Positions 59,033 through 64,000 of a stretch of DNA of 64,000 nt are shown here, in pieces. The position numbers and the translations under genes are program-made. The DNA lies in NCBI RefSeq assembly GCF_019747315.1, contig NZ_JAIEQY010000013.1, forward strand, positions 20,120-84,119, written 5' to 3'. Source of the stretch: Roseococcus sp. (lineage in GTDB: Bacteria; Pseudomonadota; Alphaproteobacteria; Acetobacterales; Acetobacteraceae). Numbering within the stretch: position 1 is the stretch's first letter; the number at the start of each line of letters is the position of its first letter. Under the pieces are notes generated by a model. The model was given only the letters and a program-made list of their open reading frames with translations, did not search any database and had not been told where the DNA came from.

Positions 59033-60627
59033 CACGCGGCCTGCTTGATGAAATCGGCGCAGCGTTCGCCGATCATGATGCAGCCGGCATTGGTGTTGCC
59101 GCTCACCACCGTCGGCATGATGCTGGCATCGGCCACGCGCAGCCCGCCCACGCCCTTCACCCGCAGCTGGGTGTCCACCACCGCGCCCGCATCCTCGCCC
59201 ATGCGGCAGGTGCCGGTGGGGTGGTAGATGGTGCCGCTGTTGCGGCGGACGAATTCCAGCAGCGCCGCGTCATCCCGCGCCGCACCTGCCGGGGGTGCAT
59301 AGGGCTCGGCGATGAAGCGGCCCAGCGCCTTGGTCTCCGCCAGGCGATGGGCGAGCTTCACGCCCTCCACCATGCACTGCCGGTCCGTCTCGCTGGTGAG
59401 GTAGCGCGCATGGATATGCGGCTTGGCCATGGCATCGGGGCTGGCGAGCAGGATTTCGCCGCGGCTTTCCGGGCGCAGCTGGCAGACGCTGACGGTGAAG
59501 CCCGGGAATTTGTGCAGCCCCTCCTTCACCGTATCGGCACTCCAGGGGATGAAGTGGAACTGCACGTCGGGCGTGGCGCTCTGCGGCAAGACGCGGGCGA
59601 AAAGGCCGGAGGTGCCGGCGGCGAAGCTCAGTGGCCCGCTGCGGGTGAGCGCGAATTCGATGCCCATCTTCGCCATCCCGAGCCAGGAATTCGCCTTCTC
59701 GTTCACCGTCACATTCTGGCTGGCGCGATACATCAGCCGCGCCTGCAGATGGTCCTGCAAATTCTGCCCGACCTGCGGAATGTCCCGCTGCACGGCGATG
59801 CCCATGTCGGTCAGGTGCTGCGCGGGGCCGAGGCCCGAGAGCATCATCACCTGGGGCGAGTTGATGGCGCCCGCGCTCAGCACCACCTCGCGCGTCACCT
59901 TCAGCGTGCGTTCCTCCGACCCTACGCGATAGACGACGCCGGTGACGCGGCCTTCGGCGATCACCAGGCGCTGCACCTGCGCATCGGTGATGACGCGCAG
60001 ATTGGGGCGCTTCAGATGCGGCTTGAGATAGGCCGTCGCGGCCGAGCAGCGGAAGCCGTTGCGCACCGTCACCTGGTACCAGCCCGCCCCTTCCTGGTCG
60101 GCGCCGTTGAAGTCGTCATTGCGCGGGAAACCCAGCTCCAGCGCCGCATCAATGAAGGCCTGGGGCAGCACGCCCTTGTCGCGGAGGTCGCTGGTGGCGA
60201 GCGGGCCGTCGCCGCCGTGGAATTCGCTGGCGCCGCGTTCCTGGCTCTGGGCGCGCTTGAAGTAGGGCAGGCAATCATCATAGCCCCAGCCGGTGCAGCC
60301 GAGCTGCCGCCAATGATCGTAATCCGCCGCCTGGCCGCGGATATAGATCAGGCCATTGATCGCCGAGGAGCCGCCCAGCACGCGCCCGCGCGGCCATGGC
60401 ACGGAGCGGCCATGCAGCTCGGCCTCGGCCTGGGTTTCGTAATTCCAGCTCAGCGTCGGGTGATACATGGTCTTGGCATAGCCGATGGGCACATGCAGCC
60501 AGGGGTTCCTGTCGCGTGAGCCCGCTTCCAGCACCGTCACGCGGATGCGCGGATCCTCGCTGAGCCGCCCGGCCAGGGCACTTCCGGCCGAGCCGCTGCC
60601 CACCACCACCACATCGGTCTCGTCCAA
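59032..60627 (-). CDS. GMC family oxidoreductase (choline dehydrogenase-like)
   Basis: VVVGSGSAGSALAGRLSEDP, PRGRVLGGSSAINGLIYIRG, GTCRMG; probable TTG start with upstream SD. Confidence 0.93.
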   Translation of the reverse strand: MDETDVVVVGSGSAGSALAGRLSEDPRIRVTVLEAGSRDRNPWLHVPIGYAKTMYHPTLSWNYETQAEAELHGRSVPWPRGRVLGGSSAINGLIYIRGQAADYDHWRQLGCTGWGYDDCLPYFKRAQSQERGASEFHGGDGPLATSDLRDKGVLPQAFIDAALELGFPRNDDFNGADQEGAGWYQVTVRNGFRCSAATAYLKPHLKRPNLRVITDAQVQRLVIAEGRVTGVVYRVGSEERTLKVTREVVLSAGAINSPQVMMLSGLGPAQHLTDMGIAVQRDIPQVGQNLQDHLQARLMYRASQNVTVNEKANSWLGMAKMGIEFALTRSGPLSFAAGTSGLFARVLPQSATPDVQFHFIPWSADTVKEGLHKFPGFTVSVCQLRPESRGEILLASPDAMAKPHIHARYLTSETDRQCMVEGVKLAHRLAETKALGRFIAEPYAPPAGAARDDAALLEFVRRNSGTIYHPTGTCRMGEDAGAVVDTQLRVKGVGGLRVADASIMPTVVSGNTNAGCIMIGERCADFIKQAA

Positions 60628-60674
60628 TTCGCATCCCTCCGGCTTTGGCCGGATGGTCCATGGCGTTTGCGTTC

Positions 60675-60730
60675 GGGTCAACCGCTCAGGTTGAACCGCT
60701 CGGGTTGAACCGCCGGGGTTGAACCGCTTG
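60675..60730. repeat. Tandem repeat, 4 x 14 bp (GGTTGAACCGCTCG)
   Basis: Units at 60675 (degenerate), 60689, 60703 and 60717 between divergent genes. Confidence 0.9.
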
Positions 60731-60754
60731 ACGTGCGGCCCTTCCGGGTTTGCC

Positions 60755-62176
60755 ATGCCCCGCATGTCCCCTCTCGATACCCTCACCCAAGCCCTCGGCC
60801 CCGTCGCCTGCCTGCGGAGCGAGGCCGATGTCGCGCCCTATGCCGTGGATTGGCGGGGCGTCTATCACGGCCAGCCTGTCGCTGTGCTGCGCCCGGCCGA
60901 TACGGCCGGGGTCAGCGCCGCGCTTCGGCTTTGCGCGGAGCTGGGGCTTTGCGTTGTGCCGGCAGGCGGCCGCACCTCCCTCGCCGGGGCTTCCGTGCCC
61001 ATCGCCCAGGGCCCGGCCAGCGTGGTGCTGAGCCTGGAGCGGATGAACCGACTGCGCAGCGTGGACGCGCTGGACAATTCCCTGACCGCCGAGGCCGGCT
61101 GCACCATCGAGGCCGTGCAGAATGCCGCGACCGAGGCCGGCCGCTTCTTCCCGCTGCATTTCGGCGCGCAGGGCTCGGCCATGGTGGGCGGCGCGCTCTC
61201 CACCAATGCAGGCGGCATCCGCACGCTGCGCTACGGCAATGCGCGCGACCTGGTCCTTGGGCTGGAGGTCGTCCTCCCGGATGGGCGCGTGCTCGATGAC
61301 CTGCGCCGCGTGCGGAAGGACAATTCCGGCTATGCGCTGCGGCACCTCTTCATCGGCGCCGAGGGCACGCTGGGCGTGATCACAGCCGCCTCCCTCAAGC
61401 TCTTCCCGCAACTGGCCAAGCGCGAGACGGCGCTGGTTGCCGTCCGCTCGCCCACGGAGGCGCTGCGCCTGCTCGCCCGCTGCCAGGAAAGCGGCGCGGA
61501 GCTCGTCGCCTTCGAGCTGATCCGCAAGATCTGCATCGACATCACGCTGAAGCACGGCACCAATATCCGCCAACCCATGGAGCTTTCCACCGATTGGTAC
61601 TGCCTGATCGAGGCCGCCAGCACCCATGCCGCCATCCCCGTGCGCGAGGCGCTCGAATCCGCCCTCATGGAAGGGATCGAGGCCGGCGAGGCCGAGGATG
61701 TCGTCCTCTGCGAGAGCGAGGCGCAGCGCCAGAACCTCTGGAACATCCGCGAGACCTTCCCGACCTGCTCGCGCATGGAAGGGCCGGGCCTCTCCACGGA
61801 CACCTCCGTTCCCGTCTCGCGCATTCCGGACTTCCTGGAGCGGTCCCAGGCGCTGATCGATGCGAATTGGCCGGAGGGGCGGATGATCGCGCTCGGCCAT
61901 ATGGGCGATGGCAATATCCACCTCTCGCTCCAGGCGCCGGTGGGCATGGGCCACCCGGAATGGCAGGCCCGCGCGCCGGAATTCGAGGGGCTGATCGGCG
62001 AGATCGCGGTGGAGCTGGGCGGCAGCTTCTCGGCCGAGCATGGCATCGGGCAATCCAAGCGCGCCGCCATGGCGAAGCTGAAATCGCCCGTGGCGCTCGA
62101 TCTCATGCGCGCCATCAAGGCAACGCTGGACCCGGACGGCCGCATGAATCCGGGCAAGGTGCTGCCGCCCGCTTGA
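60755..62176 (+). CDS. FAD-binding oxidoreductase (GlcD/D-2-hydroxyacid dehydrogenase type)
   Basis: VPAGGRTSLAGASVP, GGALSTNAGGIRTLRYGNARDLVLGLEVVLPDG, GHMGDGNIHLS, EHGIGQSKR. Confidence 0.94.
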   Translation: MPRMSPLDTLTQALGPVACLRSEADVAPYAVDWRGVYHGQPVAVLRPADTAGVSAALRLCAELGLCVVPAGGRTSLAGASVPIAQGPASVVLSLERMNRLRSVDALDNSLTAEAGCTIEAVQNAATEAGRFFPLHFGAQGSAMVGGALSTNAGGIRTLRYGNARDLVLGLEVVLPDGRVLDDLRRVRKDNSGYALRHLFIGAEGTLGVITAASLKLFPQLAKRETALVAVRSPTEALRLLARCQESGAELVAFELIRKICIDITLKHGTNIRQPMELSTDWYCLIEAASTHAAIPVREALESALMEGIEAGEAEDVVLCESEAQRQNLWNIRETFPTCSRMEGPGLSTDTSVPVSRIPDFLERSQALIDANWPEGRMIALGHMGDGNIHLSLQAPVGMGHPEWQARAPEFEGLIGEIAVELGGSFSAEHGIGQSKRAAMAKLKSPVALDLMRAIKATLDPDGRMNPGKVLPPA

Positions 62177-62211
62177 AGCCGCGCGTCCCCGCGCCTAAAC
62201 ACGGCGAGCGA

Positions 62212-62286
<75 letters not shown>

Positions 62287-62425
62287 GGCCCTTCATCCGC
62301 CAGCTTGCGATAGGCCCACCCGATGTGGCGCATCGGGCCGCCCGACTGGCCACTGCCGGCATCGTCGCGATAGTTCGGGTCCGGGCGCTCATCAGGGAAC
62401 GCCCGTCACATGAGGAGACCAAACC

Positions 62426-62875
62426 ATGTCCCATTCGCGCATCCTGCTGGCCGCCGCGGCTCTTGCCCTGACCGGCGCCGTGGGGATCCAGCCTGCCTCG
62501 GCGCAATTCGCCAGTTTCTGTGACAACACCGTCAGCGCCAATTCCTATTACCGGAACATCAACCCGCAGGGGCAGTCCGCTTCCGTCGCGACCTATTTCG
62601 TGCAGCTGCAGAATCGCGGGCCGGACCGCCATATCCGCGTCGCCTTCTTCAGCAGCCAGCCCGGGCTGGTGCTCGGCGGCGGGACCCATACGGTGCATCG
62701 CGGCGTCGCGTCCGCCGGCACCGGCGACATCGCGATCAAGGCCTGGGAGCAGATCACGGTGCAGCTCGGCTCGCAGCGGCTGAGCAATCCCTCGGGCGAG
62801 GGCGCCATCTCCGCCACCGATGCGCAGACCGGCCTGCCGCATTTCACGGGCGTGACCTGCACCACGCCGCGCTGA
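62426..62875 (+). CDS. Hypothetical exported protein
   Basis: Signal peptide ILLAAAALALTGAVGIQPASAQ; 149 aa. Confidence 0.7.
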   Translation: MSHSRILLAAAALALTGAVGIQPASAQFASFCDNTVSANSYYRNINPQGQSASVATYFVQLQNRGPDRHIRVAFFSSQPGLVLGGGTHTVHRGVASAGTGDIAIKAWEQITVQLGSQRLSNPSGEGAISATDAQTGLPHFTGVTCTTPR

Positions 62876-62922
62876 TCCGCGGCCTGCCCAGGTGCCGGGC
62901 GGGGGCAATCCCTCCGCCTGGC

Positions 62923-63870
62923 CTACCAGCTCCGAATCCGCTCATAGAGCGGCTTCAACAGGAAGGGGCTGAGGAACAGCGGGAACTGGCACAGCACGCA
63001 GAACAACAGGATGCCGGGGTCCGTCGCCTCCGGCAGCACGGCCAGATACAGCGCCATGTTGCGGTTCCCCGCCAGCAGCCCAGCCGAGAGCGCGAGCTTC
63101 TGGCCAAAGCCGGCGAAGGCGAGCGCGGTGGCCGCATTCATCGCCAGCATGCCGCCGAAGGCCATGGCCACACCGGTCAGGATGAAGCCGGGCTCCAGCA
63201 GCATGCGCGCCAGCACGCCATCCATCACGCCGAAGCCGTAGAAGACCACCATCAGTACCACGGCCCCATCCACCGCCCTGCCCCAATGGTTGAGCCGCGC
63301 CGGCGCCACCACGCGGCGGATGCCGATGGAGATCACCAGCGGCAGCAGCACCACCAGGCCCAGCCGCAGCATCAGCCCCGTCATGGAAATCGCGAGGTCG
63401 ATGCCCAGCAAGCCCAGCGCCAGGGGCGGCGCCGTCAGCGGGATGAGCAGGATGGAGAGCACCGCCACCACGAAGGCGATTTCGCCATCCAGCCCCACCA
63501 TGCGCGCAAAGGCGGGTGAGGAGGTGGCGGCACAGCCCGTGGCCACGATCACCAGGCCATTCGCCAGCGGGCCATGAATGCCGAGCGCCGTCAGCAGCGC
63601 CCAGACCAGCAGCGGCGTGGCCAGCAGCAGCCAGGCCAGCAGGGCCGCCACCAGCAGCGGACGGCGCAGATAGGCCAGCACCTGGGCCGGGTCGACGCGA
63701 AGCAGCACCAGCACCATCAGGATGAAGACCACCGGCGTGATCACGTCGCGGAACAAGGCCGCGAGAGGCGGGAGGAACAGCCCCGCGAAGATGCTGCCGG
63801 CCAGCAGCGCCGCCCCATGCAGGGCAGACCATTCCAGGAAGCGGCGCGTGCGGTCCAAGGGGCTCGACAT
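62923..63870 (-). CDS. Membrane transporter, bile acid:sodium symporter-like
   Basis: Approximately ten TM helices; ATGCAATSSPAFARMVGLD and LAGNRNMALYLAVLPE motifs. Confidence 0.65.
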   Translation of the reverse strand: MSSPLDRTRRFLEWSALHGAALLAGSIFAGLFLPPLAALFRDVITPVVFILMVLVLLRVDPAQVLAYLRRPLLVAALLAWLLLATPLLVWALLTALGIHGPLANGLVIVATGCAATSSPAFARMVGLDGEIAFVVAVLSILLIPLTAPPLALGLLGIDLAISMTGLMLRLGLVVLLPLVISIGIRRVVAPARLNHWGRAVDGAVVLMVVFYGFGVMDGVLARMLLEPGFILTGVAMAFGGMLAMNAATALAFAGFGQKLALSAGLLAGNRNMALYLAVLPEATDPGILLFCVLCQFPLFLSPFLLKPLYERIRSW

Positions 63871-63908
63871 GGTTGGTGGCGTTCGCCAGATGTTCTATAC
63901 GGCTCAGC

Positions 63909-64000
63909 GTGTCAGCACCATACGCCCCCCCTCCCCAAGACTATCTCGCCCGGCTGAACCCGGAGCAACGCTCGGCCGTGGAAACGCTGGACGGGCCGCT
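63909..64000 (+). CDS. UvrD/PcrA-type DNA helicase, N-terminal fragment at window edge
   Basis: VSAPYAPPPQDYLARLNPEQRSAVETLDGP matches the UvrD Q-motif region. Confidence 0.75.
   Translation, partial: MSAPYAPPPQDYLARLNPEQRSAVETLDGP

Overview
High-GC bacterial chromosomal window; gene content and style suggest an alphaproteobacterium of the Acetobacteraceae/Roseomonas type (inference). About 60 protein-coding genes, tRNA-Thr(GGT) and tRNA-Pro(TGG) can be supported. Core genes include petABC, fusA, efp, hemF, pyrD, upp, hslO and suhB. There is no phage, IS element, rRNA or CRISPR array. The most interesting parts are: (1) a signalling island (~36.8-48.3 kb) with three tandem histidine kinases sharing one PAS module in 1/4/1 copies, the four-copy array having an exact 387-bp period, plus Cys-less LOV-like PAS domains and a REC-kinase with a degenerate ATPase domain; (2) a MarR/NicX-like/NicD-like/acyl-CoA dehydrogenase/acyl-CoA ligase cluster resembling a rewired lower pathway for N-heteroaromatics; (3) an orphan 401-aa protein with a degenerate ADP-ribosyltransferase-like signature; (4) a Bug solute receptor translationally coupled to a membrane diguanylate cyclase; (5) two multi-hairpin palindromic intergenic elements, one inside an ABC transporter operon; (6) short tandem arrays sharing a TTGAACC core in two divergent promoter regions; (7) an EcfG-like sigma factor with a possible NepR-like partner and a PRC-barrel protein carrying three 26-aa repeats. 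All family names come from reading motifs by eye; no searches were run.
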